From positions 1 through 64,000 of the forward strand of contig NZ_JAGGPX010000013.1 in NCBI RefSeq assembly GCF_018613575.1: a DNA stretch of 64,000 nucleotides, in the 5' to 3' direction. This document shows positions 1-9,099 of this stretch, piece after piece. A program made the translations under genes and the position numbers. Source of the stretch: Planococcus sp. ISL-110. Its GTDB lineage: Bacteria; Bacillota; Bacilli; Bacillales_A; Planococcaceae. The stretch's first letter is position 1, and each line of letters opens with the position of its first letter. Under the pieces are notes generated by a model that was given only the letters and a program-made list of their open reading frames with translations, was not told the DNA's origin and searched no databases.

Positions 1-250
1 CGACATTTCGGGCCAGACTTCCGACATGATCGACTTGGACATCCTGAACAATGCCGACTTTGTTGTGACGCTATGCGGCGACGCGGCGGACAAATGCCCG
101 ATGACACCGCCTCATGTTAAACGCGATCATTGGGGATTTACCGATCCGGCGAAAGCAGAAGGAACAGATGAAGAAAAATGGACGGTCTTCCAAAACGTCC
201 GTGACGAAATCGGCGAACGGATTCGTCAGTTTGCTGAAACAGGCAAGTAA
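1..250 (+). CDS. arsC: Arsenate reductase ArsC, thioredoxin-coupled type (5' end outside window)
   Basis: The 3' part of a low-molecular-weight-phosphatase-fold arsenate reductase, which reduces arsenate to arsenite in the cytoplasm using thioredoxin. The reading frame is open from base 2 and closely matches the complete ArsC at 34.9 kb over its last 80 or so residues. It keeps the [10 protein letters not shown] segment that holds the two redox cysteines equivalent to Cys82 and Cys89; the P-loop with Cys10 lies before the window. A phosphatase and a Na/Pi symporter follow. The two copies differ at many residues, so they are diverged paralogues and not an assembly repeat. Confidence 0.95.
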   Translation, partial: DISGQTSDMIDLDILNNADFVVTLCGDAADKCPMTPPHVKRDHWGFTDPAKAEGTDEEKWTVFQNVRDEIGERIRQFAETGK

Positions 251-347
251 AAAAGTGGAATTCCCATTAACAAAAGTTAACCCAAGAATGCGACTCTGTG
301 GAATCCATTGATTGGAACCAAACTTTGATACGACAGGAGGAAACGAA

Positions 348-776
348 ATGAGCAAAGAATATCAGGAACTGGTAAAAGACCGCATTTTTATTGGCGGCGC
401 AGCTGATGCGAAAGGTGCAGTTGAAGACGAAAAGATTGATGTGGTGATCGACCTGCGTGCAGAAGCAGCAGAAGGTGATTACGATTATGTCCGGGTTCAT
501 AGTCCAATTGTGGATGATTCTGACGAACAGCAGGATGAGTCGATTAAGAAAGCAATCGACCAAGTCGTTGATGCCTATCAAGATGGCAAGAAAGTGTATT
601 TCCATTGTGCGGGGGGAAGCAACCGGACTGGCACTGTCGCAATTGGTACGCTTTTGGCACTTGGGAAAGCGGATACTGTACAAGAAGCAGAAGCTCAAGC
701 GACTGCGGTGCGCCCAATAATCATGGTGAAACCACAACTCAAAGAATCACTCAAACGCATTTTTTACAAAGACTGA
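348..776 (+). CDS. Dual-specificity / tyrosine phosphatase-like protein in ars module
   Basis: A 142-residue cysteine-dependent phosphatase-like protein. The signature HCAGGSNRTG fits the HC-x5-R-T/S loop of dual-specificity phosphatases, and an aspartate-rich stretch (VDDSDEQQDES) lies upstream where the general-acid loop is expected. A strong AGGAGG site 7 bases before the ATG fixes the start; an earlier in-frame ATG at 312 lacks one. It lies about 100 bases after arsC and just before the phosphate symporter. I infer a link to arsenate/phosphate handling only from this position; the substrate is unknown. Confidence 0.8.
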   Translation: MSKEYQELVKDRIFIGGAADAKGAVEDEKIDVVIDLRAEAAEGDYDYVRVHSPIVDDSDEQQDESIKKAIDQVVDAYQDGKKVYFHCAGGSNRTGTVAIGTLLALGKADTVQEAEAQATAVRPIIMVKPQLKESLKRIFYKD

Positions 777-858
777 CAGATAGAGCGAAAGGCAGGAGGA
801 AACGGGGGTTTCTTCCTGCACTATACATAATTAATTCGTGGGGCAGGGGGCCAAAGGA

Positions 859-2481
859 ATGGAGTTACAAGAGTTAATTTTTATGTTTGTTGGTGGATTG
901 GGGATATTCTTATTTGGGATAAAGTTCTTAGGGGATAATCTGCAGAAGATAGCCGGTGATGGGCTACGAAACATGCTGGATCGATTTACCACAAATCCAC
1001 TTAAAGGAGTAGTGGCAGGGATTTTCGTCACAATCCTGCTTCAAACAAGTACAGGCACAACAGTTTTAACGATTGGTCTCGTTAATGCCGGATTTATGAC
1101 ACTGCGGCAAGCTATCGGTGTCATCATTGGGGCGAATATCGGAACAACGGCTACTGCTTTTATCATCGGCATTGACATCGCAGAATATGCACTGCCGATT
1201 GTTGCGGTTGGAACGTTTCTGATTTTCTTCATCCACAATAATCGTGTCAAAAACATTGGCCGGGTTATCTTCGGTTTTGGGTCGTTATTCTTGGGGCTTA
1301 ACTTAATGAGTGAAGGGCTTTACCCTCTTCGGGAAGCTCAAGCTTTTCAGGAATTGACGGTGAGCATGAGTGAAAACCCGTTGTTGGGTGTGCTGATTGG
1401 TACTGTTTTCACTGTAGCTGTCCAAAGTTCTTCGGCTGCGATTGGTTTACTTCAGACCTTGTTTGCTCAAGGATCGATGAGCTTGGATGCTGCATTACCA
1501 GTTCTTTTCGGGGATAATATCGGGACAACAATTACCGCGGTTTTAGCGGCCATCGGAGCTTCCGTCACAGCGAAACGTGCAGCACTCACACATGTTATCT
1601 TTAATGTGGTTGGAACGATTCTAGTCTTGCTGTTACTTGTACCTTTTACGGCTTTAGTCGAGTATCTTCAAGGCAGTTTAGCTTTGAATCCACAGATGAC
1701 TATTGCTTTCGCGCACGGCATTTTTAATGTTTCCAACGCCCTAATTCAGCTGCCATTCATTGCCGTGTTGGCATGGATTGTAATAAAAGTGCTCCCAGGA
1801 AATGAAGAAGCTATTGAGCATAAACCGCTTCATTTGAATGAACAGGTTATTGAATCATCGCCTTCAGTTGCTTTGGGTCTTGGAAAAAAAGAAGTGTTGC
1901 GAATGGCTGATTTGACAGCTCAAGGACTGGAAGAAGTGATTCGATATGTCAAAACTGGCGATCGGAAGTATGGAGATCGTATTCCACAATTCGAATCAGC
2001 AATCAATAACTTGGATCAGCAAATTTCTGAATATCTGACGAAGATCTCAGCCCAAGCATTGACCGTTAAGGATTCAAAATTGCATAGTGTACTTCTGAAT
2101 ACAATCAGGGACTTAGAGCGGATAGGTGATCATATGGAGAACATCATGGAGCTGGTGGATTATCAGCGGAATAACAAGATTTCGTTCTCTAAATCCGCAA
2201 CGACTGACATTGATGAAATGTTCCAATTGACGCTTTCGTCTTTAATACAAGCAATAAAAGCGATGGATACCGATGATATCGCTGAAGCTAGAGCAGTGAC
2301 AGAAAAAGAAAATGAGATCGACAAGATGGAACGGGTATTACGGAAAAGACATATTCAGAGAGTATCAGCCAAAGAATGCTCGGGGGCAGCCGGCATTGTG
2401 TATATTGATATCGTTAGCAACTTAGAGCGAGTAGGTGATCACGCCGTTAATATAGCCGAAACTGTACTGGACATCGACTAA
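859..2481 (+). CDS. Na/Pi cotransporter family protein with PhoU-like C-terminal domain
   Basis: A 540-residue membrane protein of the Na+/phosphate cotransporter family. Two repeated cores carry the family QSS/QTS motifs (QTSTGTTVLTIGLV near residue 60 and QSSSAAIGLLQTL near residue 190). The last 200 residues form a PhoU-like helical domain with paired LERIGDH and LERVGDH motifs. The ATG at 859 has a CAGGGGG site 8 bases upstream; a GTG at 838 is in frame but has none. Arsenate enters cells as a phosphate mimic, so a phosphate transporter beside arsC is sensible; the specific role is inferred. Confidence 0.9.
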   Translation: MELQELIFMFVGGLGIFLFGIKFLGDNLQKIAGDGLRNMLDRFTTNPLKGVVAGIFVTILLQTSTGTTVLTIGLVNAGFMTLRQAIGVIIGANIGTTATAFIIGIDIAEYALPIVAVGTFLIFFIHNNRVKNIGRVIFGFGSLFLGLNLMSEGLYPLREAQAFQELTVSMSENPLLGVLIGTVFTVAVQSSSAAIGLLQTLFAQGSMSLDAALPVLFGDNIGTTITAVLAAIGASVTAKRAALTHVIFNVVGTILVLLLLVPFTALVEYLQGSLALNPQMTIAFAHGIFNVSNALIQLPFIAVLAWIVIKVLPGNEEAIEHKPLHLNEQVIESSPSVALGLGKKEVLRMADLTAQGLEEVIRYVKTGDRKYGDRIPQFESAINNLDQQISEYLTKISAQALTVKDSKLHSVLLNTIRDLERIGDHMENIMELVDYQRNNKISFSKSATTDIDEMFQLTLSSLIQAIKAMDTDDIAEARAVTEKENEIDKMERVLRKRHIQRVSAKECSGAAGIVYIDIVSNLERVGDHAVNIAETVLDID

Positions 2482-2580
2482 AGAGTTTAGCATATTGAGA
2501 TTCAACAAAGATTTTTAACACTGGATTCTGAAATGGCAGGCGAAAAATGAGCTTAGTCATGGCTGGCGCCCCGAATTTCT

Positions 2581-2620
2581 GCTAAGAAAAAAGAGCTCAT
2601 TTGAGCTCTTTTTTCTTAGC
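2581..2620 (+). terminator. Strong rho-independent terminator
   Basis: A perfect inverted repeat with 19-base arms and a 2-base loop, core AAAAAAGAGCTCA / TGAGCTCTTTTTT. It follows the Na/Pi gene by 100 bases and should stop transcription in both directions. Confidence 0.9.
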
Positions 2621-2811
2621 TAAGTTTACATATAGTTGATGTTAAGAGTATATTTGAAAATATAGGGAGAAGGAGGTGATTGGAGCATAACTTCTTTCTC
2701 CTGCTTATGAGTCTTTTTAACACACAGCTTTCGACTAACTTAAAGTTAAAATCATGAAGTATATAGGCTGGTTTTATCTTTCTACTTTTATTAAACTTGG
2801 GGGTTTTGAAA

Positions 2812-4044
2812 ATGAAGTCGACAGAGCAAAAAGTACTGCCTATTGGCATCATCGGTGCTGGTCCAATAGGATTAGCAGCTGCCGCGCATCTGCACGAACA
2901 AGGACTGCCGTTTTATCTATTTGAAATAGGAAAACAAGTAGGATCAAACTTTTTGGACTATAAACATGTCAGGCTGTTCTCGCCTTGGAAGTTCAATGTC
3001 GACCCAGCGAGTCGAGAGATATTGAAGCGAAACGGATGGACTGAACCGGTCGAGAAGAGGCTTCCATATGCAGGAGATATATATACCGATTATTTGTATC
3101 CACTCTCTCAAACGCCCGAATTGGAACCGCATATCTACTTGAATGCTAAAGTCGTCTCCATAGGAAGAAAACACATAGACAAAAGCAGAATAAAGGATCG
3201 TTCAAACAATCCATTTATCATCAAAGCTATCAGAGGTGGAGCTTTGAAGACCTATGAAGTCAGGGCAGTTATTGATGCTTCCGGCACGTGGCAAAGCCCG
3301 AATCCGCTTATGTCTGGAGGATATTATTCCCTAGCGGAAGAACAGGCAAAGGATGCTATTATGTATGGCATTCCGGATATATTGGGGAAGGACAAAGAAC
3401 GCTACGAGGGCAAGCATACTTTAGTCGTCGGAAGTGGGCACTCGGCGATCAATACTGTCATCCAGCTGGGAGAGTTAAAAAAACGAGCACCAGAGACGAC
3501 AATCAGTTGGGTGATCCGAAAGCCGGACTTCTCTTTTATCCCAGCACTCTCCAAAAATCGGTTTCTTGCTCAATATCGTTTAGGGGAGAAAATTGAGCAG
3601 CTGATGAGTAAGGAAAGCATTGAATGTTTTCCATCTTTTTATATCGAAGACTTGACGGAATCCAACGGAAAACTAGACGTCATCGCCGCTAGCCATAAAC
3701 GGGTTGAGGGAATTGATCAAATTGTCGTCAATACGGGAGCCAGACCAAACATCGATATATTCAGGGAAGTTCAATACAGCCTGCATTCATCAGCTGAATG
3801 TGTCGAAGGGATAGCGCAACTTCTCTTTGAAAAAAAGGGAGTCGTGCAGCCGCACGGTGAAAAACAGCTACGTCATATGGAAGAAGGATTTTATATTATC
3901 GGATCTAAAAGCTTTGGGCGTTCATCCTCATTCTTTCTGATGAATGGATTTGAACAGGCGCGGTCAATTGCAGCCTACTTGAGTGGAAAAATAGAGGAAT
4001 CTGAAGAAGTACACATAAAATTTCCCGATGAATGGTTAAAGTAA
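2812..4044 (+). CDS. FAD/NAD(P)-dependent oxidoreductase of ars-cluster type (ArsO-like)
   Basis: A 410-residue two-dinucleotide flavoprotein. GAGPIGLAA near the N-terminus is the FAD-binding Rossmann loop, GSGHSAINT near residue 205 is the NAD(P) loop, and NTGARP is the family's C-terminal FAD-contacting segment. It is a clear paralogue of the flavoprotein at 32.6-33.9 kb, which sits next to arsR. Similar proteins are common in arsenic clusters and resemble flavin monooxygenases, but I know of no settled reaction. This copy lacks the C-terminal Cys-Cys tail of its paralogue. The ATG follows a GGGGG site; the TTG 15 bases earlier has no ribosome site. Hairpins with the same GAGCTCA core flank the gene. 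Confidence 0.8.
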   Translation: MKSTEQKVLPIGIIGAGPIGLAAAAHLHEQGLPFYLFEIGKQVGSNFLDYKHVRLFSPWKFNVDPASREILKRNGWTEPVEKRLPYAGDIYTDYLYPLSQTPELEPHIYLNAKVVSIGRKHIDKSRIKDRSNNPFIIKAIRGGALKTYEVRAVIDASGTWQSPNPLMSGGYYSLAEEQAKDAIMYGIPDILGKDKERYEGKHTLVVGSGHSAINTVIQLGELKKRAPETTISWVIRKPDFSFIPALSKNRFLAQYRLGEKIEQLMSKESIECFPSFYIEDLTESNGKLDVIAASHKRVEGIDQIVVNTGARPNIDIFREVQYSLHSSAECVEGIAQLLFEKKGVVQPHGEKQLRHMEEGFYIIGSKSFGRSSSFFLMNGFEQARSIAAYLSGKIEESEEVHIKFPDEWLK

Positions 4045-4131
4045 ATTTATTCTGCTTGTATTTTGTTAAGTAAATCTCTCAGCGCCGGCGTGGTCTGTGA
4101 AATGATGACTTTCAAGTTAAACTTGTATAAA

Positions 4132-4166
4132 TAGAAAAAAGAGCTCATCTGTGAGCTCTTTTTCTA
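4132..4166. terminator. Bidirectional terminator between convergent genes
   Basis: Near-perfect hairpin TAGAAAAAA-GAGCTCA / TGAGCTC-TTTTTCTA with a 4-base loop, placed between the converging flavoprotein and thioredoxin-like genes. It shares its stem core with the hairpin at 2581-2620. Confidence 0.85.
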
Positions 4167-4170
4167 ATTA

Positions 4171-4398
4171 CTATAGATACTTTTTGATATCTTTAACCGA
4201 TGGAATTTTCCCCATAACTTTAACTTCTTCATCTACCACAAGAGCCGGAGTACTCATGACACCATAGGCCATGATTTCCTGAATGTTTTCAACCTTTTCA
4301 AAACTTGCCTCGATTCCTAATTCCTTTGCAGCTTCTTTTGCATTTATTTCTAATTTTTTACATTTTGAACAACCTGGGCCTAAAATTTTTATAATCAT
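4171..4398 (-). CDS. Small thioredoxin-like protein (redox-active disulfide protein 2 family)
   Basis: A 75-residue glutaredoxin/thioredoxin-fold protein with the CSKC redox pair at the N-terminus (GPGCSKCKKLE) and the cis-proline segment STPALVVDE. It fits the archaeal/bacterial MTH895-like family. A GAGGAG site precedes the ATG. It is the last gene of the leftward ArsR operon. In such operons the protein is thought to serve thiol chemistry linked to the permease; here that is inferred from position. Confidence 0.85.
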   Translation of the reverse strand: MIIKILGPGCSKCKKLEINAKEAAKELGIEASFEKVENIQEIMAYGVMSTPALVVDEEVKVMGKIPSVKDIKKYL

Positions 4399-4423
4399 TT
4401 TTTCATTCTCCTCTATCTAATTA

Positions 4424-5344
4424 TTAGAAAGTCTTAAAAATATTCTTATCGCTGCATTTATCTACTTCTGCTTGAAGCGTCACGTGGCTAATTCCATGAT
4501 GTTCCTTAAGGAATTTTTCAATCTTATCATATATCTTTTCAACCTCAGATAACTGCATATCTTCCATATCAATATGTGCCTCAAAATGCATCATTTTTTC
4601 GTTCATCATCCATGAATGGACATGATGAATATTTTTTACTTTATCCATTTTTTCGATATCTCTTTTAATTGCTTCGTAATCTAATACGGCGGACGATTGC
4701 ATTAAAATATCGATTGTCTTTCTTATTACACGCCAGGTTTCTTTTAAGATATACAGGGATATAAGTATAGTGATTAATGGATCTATCCACACAATACCCC
4801 ATATATTTATAGCGATACCTCCAACTAAAACTCCGACCGATGAAACTGTATCACTTATTAGATGCAAATAACTAGATTTTATATTTAAATTCTCGTGCGA
4901 ATCTTTCTCTAAGAGATATACGGAAACCAGATTGGCCACAAGCCCAATTAATGCCACTGTTATCATCAAGGTCCCATTGATACTCTCAGGAGAATTGAAC
5001 CTTTTGAAGGCTTCGAATATTAATATGAAGGATATAGCTAATAGCACTGATGAATTAATAAACGCTGCAAGAATTTCAGCTCTTTTATATCCGTATGATT
5101 TTTTGGCGTTGCTTGGCTTCCGGGCTATCTTATTGGCGAAATATGTTAATGCAATAGCTATAGTATCGCTTAAGTTATGGACAGCATCAGATAATAATGC
5201 CAAACTTCCAGAAAGAATTCCTCCGATAATTTCCACAATGGTAATGGTGGCATTTAGTACGGTTACCCAGAATATTTTCCTGCCAGACAAATTTGAAACA
5301 TCATGTGTATGTTCAGCCTCTGATCGAGAATGCTCAGAATTCAC
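4424..5344 (-). CDS. Cation diffusion facilitator family transporter (CzcD-like)
   Basis: A 306-residue CDF exporter that would move Zn2+, Co2+ or Cd2+ out of the cell by proton exchange. The transmembrane metal site is visible as HNLSD in helix 2 and HLISD in helix 5, the HxxxD pair of zinc-type members. The C-terminal cytoplasmic domain (about residues 210-300) contains HHVHSW, typical of its dimer metal site. The N-terminus has a short His/Glu stretch. The GTG start overlaps the stop of the preceding gene (GTGA), so the two are translationally coupled. Metal choice is not decided by sequence alone. Confidence 0.92.
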   Translation of the reverse strand: MNSEHSRSEAEHTHDVSNLSGRKIFWVTVLNATITIVEIIGGILSGSLALLSDAVHNLSDTIAIALTYFANKIARKPSNAKKSYGYKRAEILAAFINSSVLLAISFILIFEAFKRFNSPESINGTLMITVALIGLVANLVSVYLLEKDSHENLNIKSSYLHLISDTVSSVGVLVGGIAINIWGIVWIDPLITILISLYILKETWRVIRKTIDILMQSSAVLDYEAIKRDIEKMDKVKNIHHVHSWMMNEKMMHFEAHIDMEDMQLSEVEKIYDKIEKFLKEHHGISHVTLQAEVDKCSDKNIFKTF

Positions 5345-5703
5345 TCATCATCACCTTCGGCAATAAGCCATTCCATAGCCATCGCAAATCCTGACATAGC
5401 AGAAGATGATTTTGAGAATTTTACTATAGAAAAAACTTCCATGATTTCTGCTGTTGAAGCCCCACTTTTCTTAGCAGCCTGCACATTGGTCATAATACAC
5501 CCTTGAGAGTCTAGTGCGATTCCTGCTGCCAATGCAATGAGTGTTTTAGTTTTCTTATCAAGATGGTCACCCGCATATGCATTTTTTTTCGCTTCAAGAT
5601 GTCCCATCAAAACATTCATATCCAAAGAAGCTAAGTTTTCTATGGGTTTAGGTACTTCACCCATCTCTTTTTTTAACTGTTCAAACACTTTTTCTTTTTC
5701 CAT
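5341..5703 (-). CDS. Carboxymuconolactone decarboxylase / AhpD-like protein with altered active site
   Basis: A 120-residue AhpD/CMD-fold protein. Normal peroxidatic members carry CxxC followed four residues later by His; here the same place reads SQGCIMTN, so the first Cys is Ser and the His is Asn, while the second Cys is kept. Classical AhpD thiol peroxidase action is therefore unlikely, and a binding or single-cysteine role is possible. The ATG at 5703 has AAGGAG 7 bases upstream; a GTG at 5712 overlaps that site and was not chosen. Second gene of the AT-rich operon, overlapping the CDF gene. Confidence 0.78.
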   Translation of the reverse strand: MEKEKVFEQLKKEMGEVPKPIENLASLDMNVLMGHLEAKKNAYAGDHLDKKTKTLIALAAGIALDSQGCIMTNVQAAKKSGASTAEIMEVFSIVKFSKSSSAMSGFAMAMEWLIAEGDDE

Positions 5704-5758
5704 AATGCCCACTCCTTTCCTCCTTTAATTTTTGACGAATCATAATTTTATCTCCTTT

Positions 5759-6763
5759 TTACAGGAGTAAATAACTAAAAGTATCGAATGAGTATCCAAT
5801 TAAAAGTATTCCTATCGTTACAATGACTGTGAATACGATCAGAAGCTTTGTTTTAACTACTTTGCTTAACATAATCAGTGATGGAAGAGATAATGCTGTA
5901 ACAGCCATCATGAAAGCGAGTGCTGTCCCTATACCGACGCCTTTTAATACTAAAGCTTCGGCGATGGGGAGGGTTCCGAATATATCAGCATACATCGGAA
6001 TTCCGACCAAGGTCGCTAAAGGAACAGAATACCATTTATCCTGACCAAGCACTGCAGAAATAATGCTTTCTGGTATCCAGTTATGGATTACAGCCCCAAT
6101 CCCAACCCCAATCAAAATATACAGCCATACCTTTCTAACAATATCGAGAACTTGATCTTTAGCGATAACTACTCTATCACGAAACTTCAATACTTCTAGA
6201 TCAAGTTCTTTTATTTTATTGTCGAATACAAAGGGCTCTACATATTTTTCAAGCTTTGCTTTGCCAATGATTGTCCCGCCGATTACAGCAAGAATGAGGC
6301 CGACTATTACATAGGCAATAGCAATTTTCCAATTAAATATGCTGGCAAGTAAAATGACAGATGCCAAGTCAACGAGAGGGGAGGAGATTAAGAATGAAAA
6401 TGTAACCCCTAATGGAAGCCCTGCACTAGTAAACCCAACGAAAAGCGGTATTGACGAGCACGAGCAAAAAGGTGTGATAGTTCCTAATAAAGCACCTAGT
6501 ATATTGCCTGATAGGCCATTAAATCTACTTAATATTTTTCTTGTCCTTTCAGGAGGAAAGAAGCTTTGTATATAGGATATTATAAAAATCAATACAGATA
6601 AAAGTATAAAAATTTTAATGACATCATAAATAAAAAAATGAATACTGCCTCCTAGTTTCTCCTGGGTGCTAAGTCCAAAAACATTCTCCACTAATATCTT
6701 GACAAGATAAGAAAGGCCCTCCATCTTGAGCAATTGATCGTTTATCCACTCGAATATAATCAA
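5759..6763 (-). CDS. Permease of the DUF318/ArsP family
   Basis: A 334-residue permease with about eight to ten hydrophobic segments and the family hallmark TPFCSCSSIPLFVGF near residue 100, plus a second-half counterpart near FGTLPIAEALV. Members include ArsP, which exports trivalent organoarsenicals; others in ArsR-led operons with a small thioredoxin-like protein have no proven substrate. It is the first transport gene after arsR, 60 bases downstream. The cysteines of the CSCSS motif are candidates for soft-metal binding. Calling it ArsP itself would be too strong. Confidence 0.85.
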   Translation of the reverse strand: MIIFEWINDQLLKMEGLSYLVKILVENVFGLSTQEKLGGSIHFFIYDVIKIFILLSVLIFIISYIQSFFPPERTRKILSRFNGLSGNILGALLGTITPFCSCSSIPLFVGFTSAGLPLGVTFSFLISSPLVDLASVILLASIFNWKIAIAYVIVGLILAVIGGTIIGKAKLEKYVEPFVFDNKIKELDLEVLKFRDRVVIAKDQVLDIVRKVWLYILIGVGIGAVIHNWIPESIISAVLGQDKWYSVPLATLVGIPMYADIFGTLPIAEALVLKGVGIGTALAFMMAVTALSLPSLIMLSKVVKTKLLIVFTVIVTIGILLIGYSFDTFSYLLL

Positions 6764-6822
6764 AAAATCATCTCCGCATATTTTCTTTCATTATGTTCAC
6801 CAAAAGCGATTAAATAAAAGGA

Positions 6823-7152
6823 TTAATTTAAATATTTCTCTTTATCCACAAGCCTGCTCTTATCTAAGATTAGTTGAGGGTATTCATTCAGGTTGTCTGC
6901 AATATTCTTGACTGTGCTTACAAAAATTGCATTCTCCATCTTTAATTTGTAAAAGACGAATTTTTCTTTTCTTTCATCAATGACAAGATCTGTATCTCTT
7001 AGCTTTGATAGATTTTTGGATATTTTCGGCTGAGGAACGTCTAGTATGCCGCTGATTTGACAAACACAAAGCTCCTGCTGAGCCAAAAGTATTATTATTC
7101 TGAGTCTGGTTTCATCCGAAAAAATTTTATGAATATTTACTAACTCAATCAT
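6823..7152 (-). CDS. ArsR/SmtB family metalloregulator
   Basis: A 109-residue winged-helix repressor. The ELCVCQISG segment in the DNA-recognition region is the alpha-3 thiol site (CVC) used by arsenite/antimonite sensors, and PQPKISKNLSKL is the recognition helix. It heads the leftward operon of permease, AhpD-like, CDF and thioredoxin-like genes. The sequence around it is much more AT-rich than the flanks. A sigma-A promoter and AT-rich dyads lie just upstream, so autoregulation is likely. Confidence 0.92.
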   Translation of the reverse strand: MIELVNIHKIFSDETRLRIIILLAQQELCVCQISGILDVPQPKISKNLSKLRDTDLVIDERKEKFVFYKLKMENAIFVSTVKNIADNLNEYPQLILDKSRLVDKEKYLN

Positions 7153-7179
7153 CGAGTGCTCCTTTCTTCTTTCGAATAG

Positions 7180-7257
7180 TTACATACACCAATAACATAT
7201 GTTTATATGTGCATATGAATATATAAGTATAATATTCCTTATAATTGAATTTGTCAA
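7180..7257 (-). promoter_or_regulatory. Promoter and probable operator of the ArsR-permease operon
   Basis: Reading leftward there is TTGACA, a 17-base spacer and TATTAT (7257 to 7229), a near-consensus sigma-A promoter. Downstream of the -10 lies a run of ATATG/CATAT dyads (about 7185-7228), the usual style and place of an ArsR operator. The exact half-sites are not certain. Confidence 0.75.
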
Positions 7258-8100
7258 TCTAGCTGGTAAATAAAAATTTTCCGGTTATGGGCTCTGCGAA
7301 ATGAATCTGGCTCAGTAAGTCGCCAAGCATTCTGCTGATCAAAGTTTAGACGTGTTAAAAACATCAATTGCTGTAGTCGGTAAATTAAATCTAAAAGGGA
7401 GTATAGTGTTTTAACAGCATCTTCACGGATGAAGAAAGTTGGCGGAAAACAGGTACTCGACTATTTGAAATCCCTGATTACCCATCTAATGTATTAATTG
7501 AGCCAAAAGAGATCATCTCGACCAATCCTTATAGCGTGTTGGCGAGCTATATGAGCAAAGTAAAACAGCTCCGACATGGTATGGAAAGGCGCTGGATCCA
7601 CCTCCTCAAAAGATTTTAAACGCTGATGAAACGTGATTTCGCTCTGGTATTTCGAGAGATCCCGGATCTGTTGGCAAAAAAAGAACCTGTAACCAAAAGG
7701 CTAAAGGGTGATTGGTGCATGGTCATTCTGGAAGTACCGGCTGTTAGCGTGAGCGTCACCGCACAGGCATTTCCGTGAGGGTTCCGCAATAACGTCGTTC
7801 TGTGTGCCCGACTTGCTACGAATGCCAAGAAGATACTGACCGAATATCGGTAAAAGCACTGAATCGGAGTTCTTTTTGTTATATATATTTTTAACTGCAA
7901 AACTTACTCTATTTTCAGTTTTTACGATAGGGAAAAAAATCCAATACGATTAAAGGTATTTTTGGGGAAATTAAATTAATTGGGAAATTGTTGTGTTAGC
8001 TTTTCGATTATAAAATTTTTTAATTGTCAGAAAAATAAGAAAATGATTATTTATTTTCAGTATGGGTAACTTAAGGACTAATAGCAGCAAAAATAAAAAC
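7258..8100. other. Long gene-poor stretch with degenerate coding remnants
   Basis: No intact gene is supported. A short open stretch at about 7440-7618 (+) reads as KTGTRLFEIP followed by VLIEPKE, loosely like Y-family polymerase (UvrX-type) sequence, but it ends early and nothing around it continues the match. A second open stretch starts at 7627. I read this as decayed DNA of uncertain origin. Confidence 0.4.
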
Positions 8101-8117
8101 AGAAAGGAGGTGAGAAG

Positions 8118-8963
8118 ATGATGAAATTCAATTTGAAACCCGTCCCTCAAGCCGAAAGGCAAGAGCCTCAATCTTCGAAAGGAAAGAAACGAATAGCCAA
8201 AATTCTCTTGTCGTTTGCGTTAGTCTCTTCTGCTGCAGTTGCGGGTCCAGTGATTACACCAAGTGCAGCGAGTGAAGTGGCCAGTTATTACATTGTCCAA
8301 AAAGGAGACACATTCTACAGCATTGCGAAAAAGTACGGCTTGGTGGTTGAACAGCTGATGGCGGCGAACTTCACCACAAGCACCAAAATAATAATCGGAC
8401 AAAAAATCGCAATTCCGCACCAAAACCAACCGTGGTATGGAAACCAGGAAAATCTGGAAAACAGAAATTATCGGGTTGTTAAAGGAGATACCTTGTATTC
8501 CATCTCCAAACGAACAGGTGTTTCGATAGACAGCATCAAGAGACTAAACCGTTTAACATCAGACATCATTCAGATTGGGCAAGTCTTAACGCTTTATCCT
8601 GATACTGGGGTAATACACCGAACTTCTGCACTGTACACGGTGAAGTCAGGTGACACTAAGTACACGTTACAAAATAAATTTGGGAACACGATCGCTTTGC
8701 CAAGTGGTACATTGCAGGTGCTTCAAGAGCTTAAAGTTTCAGGTGAAGTAATGGAAATCACCACAGAAGAACCTTTTGGATTAGCAGATGGTCGCGTGAT
8801 TGAAGTGAAAGTGGGCAATGATTATTATGCGATAAATCTGTATCAAGGAAACGCTCCAATTGAGCATTTGGCGGATCGGAATGATCTTAGGTTGACGTTC
8901 ACAGTGGTTCGTGTAGGTCAGCGATATGAAATGGTTTCTTATGCGGTGCAAGAACTGGAATAA
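8118..8963 (+). CDS. Secreted protein with two LysM domains
   Basis: A 281-residue exported protein. A basic N-terminus (KGKKRIAK) precedes a hydrophobic signal segment ending near SAAS at about residue 50. Two LysM peptidoglycan-binding repeats follow, beginning YIVQKGDTFYSIAKKYGL and YRVVKGDTLYSISKRTGV. The last 110 residues have no family I recognise; a third YTVKSGDT start suggests a decayed third LysM followed by a beta-rich tail. No hydrolase motif is visible, so a wall-binding or spore/cell-surface role is likely. An excellent AAAGGAGGTGA site 7 bases before the ATG sets the start. Confidence 0.88.
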   Translation: MMKFNLKPVPQAERQEPQSSKGKKRIAKILLSFALVSSAAVAGPVITPSAASEVASYYIVQKGDTFYSIAKKYGLVVEQLMAANFTTSTKIIIGQKIAIPHQNQPWYGNQENLENRNYRVVKGDTLYSISKRTGVSIDSIKRLNRLTSDIIQIGQVLTLYPDTGVIHRTSALYTVKSGDTKYTLQNKFGNTIALPSGTLQVLQELKVSGEVMEITTEEPFGLADGRVIEVKVGNDYYAINLYQGNAPIEHLADRNDLRLTFTVVRVGQRYEMVSYAVQELE

Positions 8964-9099
8964 AAAAGTTAATGTAGTTTTTGAACTGTGGCAGATTCTG
9001 CTGCAGTTTTTTGTTTTGTAGAAAATACAAAATATGTGGTGATTTCTTTAATTTCTCGGTGTATATGAGAACGGATTAAGTTATTTGGGTTTTGTAGAA

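Noticed and set aside
7440-7900. Y-family DNA polymerase or transposase gene.
   Set aside because: Only a short stretch is suggestive; no continuous match, no inverted ends, no motif for catalysis.
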